In this document: positions 1 to 11,400 of the stretch, one piece after another
How the letters are laid out: each line of letters opens with the position of its first letter
Position numbering within the stretch: position 1 is the stretch's first letter
Notes under the pieces: model-generated
What the model saw: the letters and a program-made list of their open reading frames with translations, nothing else
Database searches by the model: none
Told to the model about the DNA's origin: nothing
Translations under genes and position numbers: made by a program
From: Phyto melanocephala
Lineage: Eukaryota > Arthropoda > Insecta > Diptera > Rhinophoridae
Length of the DNA: 64,000 nt
Reading direction: 5' to 3'
Assembly: GCA_941918925.1 (NCBI GenBank)
Contig: OW799237.1
Location: 113,936,515 to 114,000,514, forward strand

Positions 1-212
1 GCCGTATTAAAATAATGGATTAAGATGCCAAATTGTAAGTAGTGAAGCAGTGTAGTACATTCAACTCAGGGAAGGAAAATGGCTTTTATATTACCAAGTA
101 TGAAAACAAAATGTACTTTTTAGGCCATGACGGTACCATTTTTTTAATAATTATTAATTAAAACATAAACTTAAAAAAAATGTTTATAAAAATTCTGAAG
201 TATACAATAAAA

Positions 213-1080
213 ACAAGTAAGAGCGCTATATTCGGCCGTGCCGAATCTTATATACCCTTCACAACGTGTAGTCATGAAATAACAGTAGTTTGTGTCACCA
301 TTCATCCCATATGAAATACGTTGATACATATATAAAAGCATTCCATTGTAAAATTATAAATTCACGTATGTATGTTAAAAAAACGAAAAAAAAATTTTAA
401 AAAAATTTAAAAAAAAAATTTTAAAAAAAATTAAAAAAAAATTTTAAAAAAAATTAAAAAAAAAATTATCATATATATAATTATAATTATTATATATAAA
501 ACAAAAAAAATAAAAAAAAATAAAAAAAAAAATTAAAAAAAAATAATAATAAAAATATAAATAATATATTAAATAAAAAATAAAAAAAAAATAAAAAAAA
601 AATAAAAAAATTAAAAAAAAATTTTTTAAAAAATTAAAAAAAAAATTTTTTTGGCTCAGCTGGGATTCGATGCCACGTTTTCTCTAAGCAGTATACACGT
701 TTGTATGTATGTATGTTGTTGTTGTAATGTTGTTTTTGTGAAAAAAAAATCGAGGTGGTCGTGGGTTTTTGCTCATATCTCAGTTGTTTATGTACCGACG
801 TTTCTGATTTTCAATACCGATCTACTCCCGAATATTTCTGATATTCTAGTACCTTACCCGGGTCCAACCTATGTCGGGGGGCTTCAAAAAGTTGATTTCA
901 ACATACACACGGACAGACGGTCAGACGGACAGACTGACAGACTGACAGGGCTTAATCGACTCCCCTATTCATAAGCTTTCAGAAAATATATACTTAATGG
1001 GGTCGGAAATGAAAATTGTAGAAATTTCACACGGAATGACAAACCTATATATACCCTTTTTTACTGTGTGAAGGGTATAA
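213..1080 (+). repeat. Dispersed repeat family A, long copy with A/T tract
   Basis: Starts AACAAGTAAGAG, then GCTATATTCGGCCGTGCCGA and TATACCCTTCACAACG. It ends with a hairpin of TATACCC and GGGTATA around a short loop. The middle keeps family marks seen in other copies: GCTCATATCTCAG, TTGATTTCAACATACACACG, a GACAGACGG run, and ATACTTAATGGGGTCGGAAA. Between about 365 and 650 lies an almost pure A/T tract. It has no coding capacity. It looks like a non-autonomous mobile repeat, class unknown. Confidence 0.8.
365..650. repeat. A/T-only low-complexity tract inside repeat A
   Basis: About 285 bp made almost only of A and T, as runs of A6-A10 broken by TT or TTTT. A similar but shorter tract sits at the same place in the copy at 36.4 kb, so it is a feature of this repeat that has expanded here. 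Confidence 0.85.
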
Positions 1081-1135
1081 ACAAACAGAAACTTAACAAA
1101 AATGTGATTAAAAATCCAGTTTATAATAAAATATA

Positions 1136-1600
1136 TTAAATATTACAACAAGAATTTGTTGACTTTAATAAATATTTTGTTTGTATCAAATTTGAAACAG
1201 TAGAAACGTGTAGTCTATTTCTTTCCTTTGTTTTAATTAGGTTTTGGAAAGAAAAAGCTCGTTCGACGTTGGCGGAGGATTGTGGAATAGACAGAATTCC
1301 TCTTACAATTCTTGAAATATCTGGGAACATGAACTCATTTAATTCATTTTTCATCTGTGATATTTTAGACCAAAAATAGAAAATAGTTGAATCTTTGTAT
1401 GATCTAAGTTTAATCAAATCGGCTAGTGCTCTGCGCTGATCATTTATTGCTTCAAAGTTTGTTTGTTCGTGTGGAAACATTTTCACCAGAAGAGGTACTA
1501 TTGAATTTGTTTCTCCATAATAACTTTTTCTGGAGTAAACTTATCGAAACATTTTAGTACTTCATTATTAAAGTCCACCTTACATGCTTACGAATCATAA
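1136..1600 (-). pseudogene. hAT transposase C-terminal fragment
   Basis: Minus-strand reading contains FWSKISQMKNELNEFMFPDI, then ILSIPQSSANVERAFSFQNL and RNRLHVSTVSNL. This is the hAT dimerisation domain pattern (L-S-I-P-x-S-S-A-x-x-E-R-x-F-S then R-x-R-L). Upstream coding (EVLKCFDKFTPEKVIMEKQ, about 1590-1530) is separated by a stop and a frame change. The DDE catalytic core is not present. Dead relic. Confidence 0.82.
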
Positions 1601-1620
1601 GTAAAATCAAATACATAGTC

Positions 1621-1730
1621 GAATTCATGTACCAGGTGGTGTACATGTACAGGTGATTTTTGTAAGAAAGAAAGAAAGTACTACGCAGATTTTGTTGTTG
1701 CAGACTTGACACCACCTGGTACATGAATTC
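1621..1730. repeat. Perfect 22-bp inverted repeat with 66-nt loop
   Basis: GAATTCATGTACCAGGTGGT plus GT at 1621-1642 is the exact reverse complement of 1709-1730. The loop contains AAAGAAAGAAAG. It can form a strong hairpin on either strand. It is probably the end of a small inverted-repeat element; no target duplication was obvious. Confidence 0.75.
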
Positions 1731-2559
1731 GCTTTGACAACAGCATTGCAACAAAAACAGAGAAGCTGACAGAATAAAATAAAACACACACAAACAAAAT
1801 TAAAGAGAACATGGACTCATTATTTTGTAATGAGAGCTTTTGTTGGGAAGGTTGAAGGATAACCGCCACGGGTACGCTTACAGGACCATACTCCTTTTTT
1901 TTGTTATTATTGGGAGGTTGGCGTTAAAGTGGGCATGTCGTCTTATTTTTTTGGAATTATTCTTATATTGGCATAATTAATAAATATATAATAAATAATT
2001 AATAAATTTACCAGAAAGCTCTAGTACATATAATTCTGTCGAATTTATGAGCTTTCAAATATCACTAATAGTATATTATGTGCGAAGTAGATGTTAAAGT
2101 AGGCGTATCATATTAATTTCTACTAATAAGTTCATCTTTGACACTTCAATATAGAGCCCTTTATTCTTTAGAAATTTTTGTCCATAGAAAAATGAAATGA
2201 ATTTAAAATAAAACGTTATATGGGAGATGGGCGTTAAAATGGCCATGTCACCTACTCGGCTATTCTAACAACATCAATAAAGATGCTATATTTCCAAAAT
2301 TTCATCAAAAAAGACACTGTGCGGTATAAGTTTTCGTATATTTTGACCTATAACTCCTTTCGTAATGTATAGATTTAAGCAATTTTTTTACTTAGGAAAC
2401 ATACTTTCATCGCTCTACGCCAATGCGTTTAGACACAATGTCATTTTATTCGATTTAGGAAGGACATTGTTTTTTTTTTAACTACTCTTGCATTACGAGC
2501 TACAACTCTCTTCCTGATATTCTGATTTAATACAAAAGTAAACCATATGTATAAGAAAT

Positions 2560-2779
2560 ATTCTGGCAAAATTGTATCCCCTAACTCTTTCGGTTCGAGC
2601 TCTGTTATGCTTTCAACAAGCGGACAGACGATTGGATATAGCAAAATCGTTATAAAATTAAACCAAGACTCAGAAAATATATACTTTATCGGGTCTAAAA
2701 TGGATATTTCAATGTGTTATAAATGGAGTAACAAAATGAATATACCCCTACACCATTTTTTTGGTGAAGGGTATAAAAA
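2560..2779 (+). repeat. Repeat family A, diverged tail
   Basis: Carries the family's 3' landmarks: CGGACAGACG at 2621, CAGAAAATATATACTTTATC followed by GGGTCTAAAATG, and a terminal hairpin TATACCCCTACACC...GGTGAAGGGTATA. The 5' part (about 1860-2560) is too diverged to assign, although GGGCGTTAAAATGGCCATGT-type text there recurs at 1921. Confidence 0.6.
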
Positions 2780-3384
2780 TGTTTAAAATGAAATAGAAAG
2801 TTATCCTTGTTGTTTATTTTATTTTCCAGTAGCACAGAAAAATAAAAAATTTTATATAAACAGTTGTGGCCTGATCAAGTTCGCTTAATTTTCATTTTAT
2901 GTTTAAGCCATTACTTGCACCTTTTGCAAACGAATGACTTCAATAATTTAAAGTCAATTATGATAGCCATTAATATTTTATAAAAACAAAATACAAAAAA
3001 TTAATTTCTTTCAAGTATTTATTTGATTTTATACCTAATTTTTCTATTTGTGTGTATCAAGTTATTTCACATATGTATGTATGTACATGTATATAAGCTA
3101 TAGATATACTTATAACTATAGTTGTATAGAGACTAACGTATTTATACAAGTAGTTAATATACATATTCTTTTAAATTCAGTTATTTTCAGTTTTTAAAAA
3201 AAAAATTTTGAAAAAATTTTGAAAAAAAATTTTTTTTTGTAATTTTTTTTATTATTTTTTTTTAAATTTTAATGTGAACCATTTTTTATTTTGGCTTAAG
3301 TTCATTTGTTTCTTTATTTAATTTTATAATTCAAATTAAATTAAATTGTAACCATTTTAGGAATATTTTTTCTAAAAATTATTT

Positions 3385-3452
3385 CCGATATTAGCCGAGT
3401 GGAATGCATTTTCGAAATCAGCTACGATTTCATCATCAGCACTCTTTATCGG
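3385..3452 (-). ncRNA. Hammerhead-ribozyme-like motif, copy 1
   Basis: On the minus strand: CCGAT, AAA, GAGTG, CTGATGA, T, helix II GAAATC/GATTTC with loop GTAGCT, GAAA, palindrome around ATGCATT, C (expected cleavage site), CACTC, internal loop, ATCGG. Helix I pairs GAGTG with CACTC and CCGAT with ATCGG. Helix III is minimal, and AATGCATT is self-complementary, as in dimer-forming type I hammerheads of Penelope-like elements. One extra base lies between CTGATGA and helix II, a departure from the textbook core. Confidence 0.72.
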
Positions 3453-3908
3453 TATACTACTATGTAACTTAAAATTCCTATTTATGTTACAATTGAATGA
3501 AATTTGAATTAGTGAATCTTAGTATTAATTTTCATATTTTGTTGAATATTTTATTTCACCTATCAAATGACAATTCATAATTCAACATGTTCATATTCTT
3601 CTATATTCGTAAGGTGTTAATGACATTCAAGAATTCATTGTTCAGTGTCTATCACCTAGATGGACTTATATAAATGAAAATGTAAATACAACCTTGTTTT
3701 CAATAATTCCAGCCAAAGGATGGATATTGAAAGCATAACGAAAATGTATTACGAATATAGAAGAATATGAACATGTTGAATTATGAATTGTCGTTTGATA
3801 GGTGAAATAAAATATTCAACAAAATATGAAAATTAATACTAAGATTCACTAATTCAAATTTCATTCAATTGTAACATAAATAGGAATTTTAAGTTACATA
3901 GTAGTATA

Positions 3909-3976
3909 CCGATAAAGAGTGCTGATGATGAAATCGTAGCTGATTTCGAAAATGCATTCCACTCGGCTAATATCGG
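3909..3976 (+). ncRNA. Hammerhead-ribozyme-like motif, copy 2
   Basis: Mirror copy of the motif at 3385-3452, in the right arm of the inverted repeat and identical in core and helices. Core CTGATGA is at 3922-3928; the final C before CACTC (3959) is the predicted cleavage nucleotide. Because both arms are transcribed from opposite strands, each strand contains one potential ribozyme. Confidence 0.72.
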
Positions 3977-4191
3977 AAATAATTTTTAGAAAAAATATTC
4001 CTAAAATGGTTACAATTTAATTTAATTTGAATTATAAAATTAAATAAAGAAACAAATGAACTTAAGCCAAAATAAAAAATGGTTCACATTAAAATTTAAT
4101 ATATAGAAAAAAGTTCGAATAAAATATAAATATATAATTATTTTTTTTTTTTATTTTTAATATTTTTTCTTTTTGTAATTTTTTCTTTTTT

Positions 4192-4591
4192 TGTATGGTT
4201 TTTACATATATTTATGTATGTATGTTGTTGTTGTAATTGTGTAAAAAAACGAGGTGGTCGTGGTTTTTTGCTCATATCTCAGAAAGTTATTGGGCGATTG
4301 TGCTGAATTTCAATAGCGATTCATTCCTGAATATTTCCAAGAGATTGATTTCATATAGAGATCTGAGGAACATATAGTTGCTTCTAAAAGTTGATTTCAA
4401 CCAACACACGGACAGACGGGCAGACGGATAGACGGACAGACGGACAGACGGTCAGGGCTTAATCGACTCCTCTATTCATAAGCTTTCAGAAAATATATAC
4501 TTTATGGGGTCGGAAATGAAAATTGTAGAAATTACAAACGGAATGACAAAGCTATATATACCCTTGTGCACCACAGGTAAAGGGTATAAAA
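4192..4591 (+). repeat. Repeat family A, 5'-truncated copy
   Basis: Contains AACGAGGTGGTCGTGG, GCTCATATCTCAGAAAGTTA, CTTCTAAAAGTTGATTTC, a run of GACGGACA units (4409-4455), CTTAATCGACTCCTCTATTC and the end AAAGGGTATAAAAA. It is very close in sequence to the copy at 36.4-37.1 kb, so both are fairly young. Confidence 0.8.
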
Positions 4592-5068
4592 ATGGTCACA
4601 ACATGATTTTGGAGTTAAAAGAGAATAATGTGACATTTTTACAGTTAATAGAAATGAATGTTGTTCGTTGATTTTTTGCAAAAAGTGAACATTATTAATT
4701 TTCGAGTTGTTACCCTCTTAATGGTCAAGAGTGAAATAAATCTACACACATAGTTGCAATAAATTAAATATTAAAATATAACTTTAAGTAGAATTTCGAG
4801 TTTTATAGTCTTCTTTGTATTACCATTTTTGTTTTAGCAAAACGTTTTTTCAAAAATAACAATGTTGGCATAATTGTACGTTATCTTTTTCCAATAACCA
4901 GTAAATTAAATCATATAATTTGGTCTATATTGCAATTTGTTAATATTTGGTAGGTATGAGTTTGTATTGAACAAAAACTAAACAATAGAAAAAATCTAAA
5001 ATATAAAGTGTGTATTTATATAAGATGTATAGAGTCTTTTTTTGACTTATAAAATTTCCGCTATAGAT

Positions 5069-5162
5069 AACTGTGAAACTAACTGTGAAACTAACTGTGA
5101 AACTAACTGTGAAACTAAATGTGAAACTAACTGTGAAACTAACTGTGAAACTAACTGTGATA
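5069..5162. repeat. 12-bp minisatellite (GTGAAACTAACT)n
   Basis: About eight tandem copies of GTGAAACTAACT, including one variant unit (GTGAAACTAAAT). The open frames across it (VSQL or TVSF repeats on the minus strand) come from the repeat, not from a gene. A second array is at 5934-6019. Confidence 0.92.
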
Positions 5163-5936
5163 CTACTTGAATCAACATGCAAAGACCTACATCAAACAAC
5201 GTTTTCAGATAGTTGAAACTTATTTCCAAAACTTGCCTCCTATTATCAAATTTTCAGAGCACTTTGTCCAATTTTTGATGCACATAATTATCCATCTAAT
5301 CAGGTAACGCGCAACACAATGGATTTATTCATGACAACATTTACTTTTGTAGATAATATTTATCCATATTGAATCCGTACTATGCTGGTTTTCGTTGATA
5401 AACCAGCAACGAAAAATCAATAAGAAGCCTACATTTAGCACAGTTTTGACGAAATTAGATCGAATATTCTAGAAGAAGTGGTCCACATTGTAACGCCAAG
5501 ATGGGATTCATAAGACACCGTCGAGTAGACTATACACCAGAAATTATTATTGAATATTAAATGTCATACAATTTTTTTCTCTACCAAAGTCAAAATTGAG
5601 GTCAATTTATTGAATATATTCTATCTATACCTTTAAAAACCCCTCTGTATTTGCTTATAAAACCCTTTGTTGAGGTATATATATAGCTTTGTCGATCTAT
5701 TTTTAATTTTTTAAGTAAACACTTTCTATAAGATTATTAATAGGAAAGTCAATTGACAATGTCCGCTATATATACGTTTTTTACAATTTCATTATATAAT
5801 GTATCTCTAGGGCTAATCTTAGAAAATTTTAGAAAAATCCATTAATGTTTAATATTTTGTTTATATACATCAAATTCTTAAAGCTCCATATTAATTTTTG
5901 GATAAAGTAGTGACATCTAAAAAATTAGTCCTGAAA
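5076..5936. repeat. Near-identical tandem duplication, copy 1
   Basis: This block repeats at 5934-6811 with an offset of 858 bp. It begins within the minisatellite and ends at GTCCTGAAA. Only a few substitutions are seen. It lacks a 17-bp segment (GGGGTTTTTTAACAGTT) present in the second copy at about 6479-6495. No gene is recognised in the block. Confidence 0.9.
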
Positions 5937-6811
5937 CTAACTGTGCAACTAACTGTGAAACTAACTGTGAAACTAAATGTGAAACTAACTGTGAAACTAA
6001 CTGTGAAACTAACTGTGATACTACTTGAATCAACATGCAAAGACCTACATCAAACAACGTTTTCAGATAGTTGAAACTTATTTCCAAAACTTGCCTCCTA
6101 TTATCAAATTTTCAGAGCACTTTGTCCAATTTTTGATGCACATAATTATCCATCTAATCAGGTAACGCGCAACACAATGGATTTATTCATGACAACATTT
6201 ACTTTTGTAGATAATATTTATCCATATTGAATCCGTACTATGCTGGTTTTCGTTGATAAACCAGCAACGAAAAATCAATAAGAAGCCTACATTTAGCACA
6301 GTTTTGACGAAATTAGATCGAATATTCTAGAAGAAGTGGTCCACATTGTAACGCCAAGATGGGATTCATAAGACACCGTCGAGTAGACTATACACCAGAA
6401 ATTATTATTGAATATTAAATGTCATACAATTTTTTTCTCTACCAAAGTCAAAATTGAGGTCAATTTATTGAATATATTGGGGTTTTTTAACAGTTCTATC
6501 TATACCTTTAAAAACCCCTCTGTATTTGCTTATAAAACCCTTTGTTGAGGTATATATATAGCTTTGTCGATCTATTTTTAATTTTTTAAGTAAACACTTT
6601 CTATAAGATTATTAATAGGAAAGTCAATTGACAATGTCCGCTATATATACGTTTTTTACAATTTCATTATATAATGTATCTCTAGGGCTAATCTTAGAAA
6701 ATTTTAGAAAAATCCATTAATGTTTAATATTTTTTTTATATATATCAAATTCTTAAAGCTCCATATTAATTTTTGGATAAAGTAGTGACATCTAAAAAAT
6801 TAGTCCTGAAA
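5934..6811. repeat. Near-identical tandem duplication, copy 2
   Basis: Second copy of the preceding block, opening with its own minisatellite array (5934-6019). The junction lies exactly at CTGAAA, where copy 1 runs into the minisatellite and copy 2 runs into A-rich DNA. The high identity means either a recent duplication or an assembly artefact. Confidence 0.9.
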
Positions 6812-8342
6812 AAAAAATCGATTTTAAAATTACTGAGACCCATTAAGACTGCTTCGGTATTTTTACTAAAAGTTAGTCTTATAAGCTTAATATAGCTTTG
6901 GGATTCTTGGCTTATTAATTTTATAAAAGAAAAACTTTACTAATAAAACATTTAAAAGTGATTGACATGTATAACATACTTACATTGATATTGTTTTTTT
7001 TTTTACTTACATCTATACGAAGAATTTTATATTAACTGGAATATTTCCTATTTTCCATAGTATTTAGTTTTAAGGAAATGGTACTAAATACTAATAGATG
7101 TATTTGTTATTAAATCAAACATTATTGTTTCTTATGTTTACGCATCAATTAATTAATTTAATTTCCCTAACACAATTGGTAAATTGTTATAATAAGTAAT
7201 GCAAGGCGTATTAATATTAAATTATATGATATTACTCATACGCTACCTTTAAAAAATTAAAATTAATCACCAAAAAAAATTTGAAGAACATTTTCACATC
7301 TCAATAAATAGTAAAATCAAATGAAATTGATCTCTTTATTGAAAAAAAAACTACAGTGAATGTACACTGTTTAGTGTGAGTATACATTGCTGTTTTAATT
7401 TGCTGCGTAAATTATTCAATTAACAAACAACATATGATTGAATGTAAAGAGCAATGTAGGTAGAACTGCACGTTGTATTTCAAAAAGAGATACACACCGT
7501 ATTGGTATATAAAAGTATATGTGACACAACAAGCTCAAATAATTTTATAACGAATGCACAATTTTGAAATTTAATTGCATTAATGGAGTTTCATAATATG
7601 CATGCATTCTATGCCTTAACTATAAAATTTTCCTTCTTTTTAGGGAAGTCAATTATTTGTTACGCATTTTACGCTCACATATTATTATATTATATTATTA
7701 CATATTATAAGTAAAAAAACAATTATTACAATTATGAGATATTAATCACTTCCACAATCGCATTTTAAAATATTTAATTAATTTGGTATCGATATTAAGG
7801 TTACTTTATGGCCCTAGCATTGTCGTAGCTTTTAGATATTAGTTGATTAAAAATAAGAATTATACAAAAATCCATACACATATATATGGATAAAACGAAT
7901 TCAGTATGACTATAGTGTTTACCCATCTGTCTTAAACATGAAATTTTTTTGACTAAACGTTTTTTGCTACACGATTCAATCATTTTGAAAATTTTTTTTT
8001 AAAAATAGTTGTTATATGAACTATGAACCACCTCGACACAAAAATATTATACAATAGTATTAAAAATAACAGTTTTACCAGAAATTTTACAAGAGAAATT
8101 TCATAAATGATAATACAGTTTCTAAAATGTTTTTACCTTCTCCTATAAAGTTGCAACTATCTGAGTGAGGCCCTTTCTACCTGTGACCAACGATATGTAT
8201 ATTGTAATTGCTCTAGCAATTTCATTTATATGTTGTTTTTAGAAATGCAAAAATAGCTTTATTCTTACTTTGCCATACATACATTGCTATGGTTGCTTAT
8301 TTTTTAAACTAATTTATATATTCTTAAACAGTTTGGTAAAGA
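6812..8342. other. AT-rich stretch, nothing recognised
   Basis: No ORF with protein-family character, no exon with paired splice sites, no repeat shared with the rest of the window. Presumed intergenic or intronic. Confidence 0.5.
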
Positions 8343-8472
8343 GGGGCCAAATTACGGCATTTGATCACGATCGAAATTTTACTTGAACGATCGAGTTCGT
8401 TGTGCTTGAGGTATAGAGAATCTAATAAGAATTTTCAAATTTCGAACACGTTTGAATGCCGTAATTTGCTCT
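8343..8472. mobile_element. Palindromic MITE family B, copy 1
   Basis: Starts GGGGCCAAATTACGGCAT and ends with the reverse complement ATGCCGTAATTTG; the last bases are mutated (CTCT in place of CCCC). Inner arms carry GATCACGATCGAAATTT-type text, and the centre has GGTATAGAGA. Length about 130 bp, no coding. Three more copies are in the window. Confidence 0.82.
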
Positions 8473-11400
8473 AGATATACGACCGATGCATTTTCAAAAT
8501 GTAGCTAGAAAACAATTACAAAATTTTCACATGACCGATCATCTCGGTGGAGTAACGATAAACAAATAGACGTTCAAGTTTTAAAAAGTAATAATTGTTA
8601 CAACTTTACTATTTTAAAAATGTATAATAAACCAACTTAAGAAAGACGTAAATTTACATATATCAATTAAAATTTGTCTCAAAAAAATGCTACTGCAACA
8701 AATGGCTTATACAGCCTTATTAGTAGGGAGATGGAAAGATTTTTTAAGGATTTTTTAGTTCTGCTGAAACCGGTTATTTTTAAATGCTCATTTTTCGAAT
8801 ATCAAATAATTTGTTTTTCGTATAATAAACAATTTAACTAAAATGTGTAGAATTTGTACATGAGTATATTTCTATCTTTTTTAAATATAGCCATAATTTA
8901 TTTTAAATATATGTATGTATGTATGTTTGTATGTATGTCCAATTTTCATAGTTTTTTTCAAGGACTTTTACGTTTTTTGAAGAATATAAAAAAAAAAAAA
9001 AAATGGACGGTGTTAATAAAAATCGCTTATTAAAATGTTCGTTTCTGTAAAAAAAATAATGGGAATAAAAAGCAAATAAAGAATTTTGTATGGGGTCGTA
9101 CCGAATATGATAACATTTCTTATTTAAATTTATTTTTTTAATTCTTAATCGAAATCAGTTTATTTTAAAGTAGTTATTCGAAAAACTACAAATAACCAGC
9201 CTACTTAAGAGCAAAACTTTTTAAAAATATTCATAAGAATTTCCAAAAGTTGAATTTTTTTTATTTTGAAAGGCTTTTTTAATTATAAGCATTTTGTTTT
9301 TTTTTTCGACTTTTAAAGAATTTAAAAAATTTGTATTTACCCTACATAATACAGCAACACAACTCATGCTGGTGAAGGAGATTTAAATTTAACAACAAAA
9401 AATCACTTGTTGCCATTTCTAAAGCAATAAAAGATTTTATCGCATAATTTCTTTTGAATGTGTTCAAATGTGTTAATCCATGTGAATTTGTCGTCATGTA
9501 AATAATTGCAGACATCTTTTACTAGCAACAATATTATATTCTAACACGTGTATGTGTTTAACTAGTGTTTCTACAGGCATACTTTCTAGCAAACACATAA
9601 AACGAATTCCAATAAAACACGCAATATACGCAATTTTGCTATTTGTTTGTATTAGCCACAATTAGTAGTTATGTATTAGTGTCACCAGGTTAAAAAAAAA
9701 ATCCCAAAGGGAATTTTCAAAAATGACTCAAAAAAACAATGGGTACTATTGCGTGTTAACGAAACATAAAACAAACTAAAACACTTTGCGGTTGAAATTG
9801 ACAATTAAGGAAAACACGTTTGAGTGACTAAAATTTTTATTGATGAAAAAAAAAAAACAAAACAATTATGTTTGTTTGTCGAAATTTTTATGATCTACGA
9901 CAACAACAAAAAAGAGAGACTGTAGACGATTAAGTCCTTTAATTCATTTGAAAGAATTTTGCACAGTCATAACTGCCGCCTGTCTAGGATAATTTGTCAA
10001 TATATTTTTGGATTACATATATATTTTAAGTGTTTTCCATATATACAATGTATTAATTATAATATCGCTACCTGAAATTTAAATTCACCTAAGCAACTCA
10101 TACAACAAGCAAAAAATCCCAAAACAATTAGAATTTTTTTTTTTTTTGATGCGTTATAGTCACGTTATAATCATCAATATTTTAAATTCTGCGTTTTTGT
10201 TTTAATATTTTTATTTTTTTTTTTGTTTAGCAATCGGCCAGAAAACTTTAAATTACGCTAGTTTTAAGTCTTTTTAATATAATTTTCTGATTTAACCATC
10301 ACTTTTGGAGTTATTGAGGAACAACTCGAAAAAAACATTTAGTTTAATAGTTAAACTTTTGAGTTCAAGAAATTCATTAATTCATTCATTATTTATCAGT
10401 CTTGGTACCTAATCTTAAAGCTGTATTTATTAGAAATAAAATAAATAATATTGCATAAATATCGATAGATATATTCTGCATTTATTTGGGATAAAGTAAG
10501 AGAAAAAATTTTTTTTGTGAAATAATAATATTTTTATATTAAAAAAATTTATAAAAAAATACAAAGCAACAAATAATTACAAGTTGTTGTATTTAATATT
10601 GAAGCTGCATGTATCAAAAATAAAAAATTATTGCATAAAAGTCCATCGATTAATTTGAGTTTCATTACCGATAAAGTTACTACGCAACACACATTTTTTA
10701 TTCAAATAAATTGAGCGGTTTACATTTAAGCCAACTATATGCTATTTTTTATATTTACTTTTTTTATTATTTGCTCAAATTGTTTAATTATAATATAATT
10801 AAGGTTAAACGTGTTATAGCAGTACATCACTCTATTTATGATTGAGGTATTACCAAAGAATTTAAACAGTCAAACTGGTCAGTGGTGAAATATTTCAGTT
10901 GATACTTTTAAGAAGTAAAATAAAATCCATGAAAAAATTGAATTTAAAAAAAACTTAAAACAAATATAAATAATAAAATAATTTTAAAAAACAACAGTCG
11001 TTAGTAAGCGTTTAGTTTAAGTATTTAGTTCAAAATTGACATTGTATAACTCATATGAACAAAGTCTCTGAACTAAAAAAACTAATAAAAAAGTCAAGCA
11101 GACAAACTAGCCTCTACCGCATAATATATGCAAAACTGTTTGTACTAAATTTGTAATAATATGTATTAAGATTTACTTAATTCTCAGCCACTTTTTAATA
11201 TATTTTTTTTTATCGGATTTATGTACATTAAGGTGAGCTTCAGTACTACGCCCTATATAAGAACTGAATCGAGCTATAATTGTACAATGAGGTGACTGAT
11301 AATCATTTTAAACTTATAAAAGAATTACGACTTTATATTTGATGATTGCTAGAATTAGCAATAATTTTTAATAATGGAAATACATTTTTGTATTGAAGAA

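Larger units (their letters stand above)
3263..4098. repeat. Long inverted repeat (about 350-bp arms) of Penelope-like element ends
   Basis: The left arm 3263-3612 is the reverse complement of the right arm 3749-4098 with only isolated differences (e.g. TGTCA versus TGTCG), around a 136-bp spacer. Each arm holds one hammerhead-like motif pointing inwards-to-outwards. Inverted terminal copies with a hammerhead are the known arrangement of Penelope-like retroelements, so this is best read as two element ends head to head, or as a fold-back copy. No GIY-YIG or reverse-transcriptase coding is visible between the arms. Confidence 0.75.

Noticed and set aside
651..974. 107-residue plus-strand ORF
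   Set aside because: Lies inside repeat A; the C-terminal RRSDGQTDRLT is the GACAGACGG run translated.
4940..5229. Two overlapping open frames encoding VSQL or TVSF repeats
   Set aside because: They are translations of the 12-bp minisatellite; the repeat length is a multiple of three, so frames stay open without selection.
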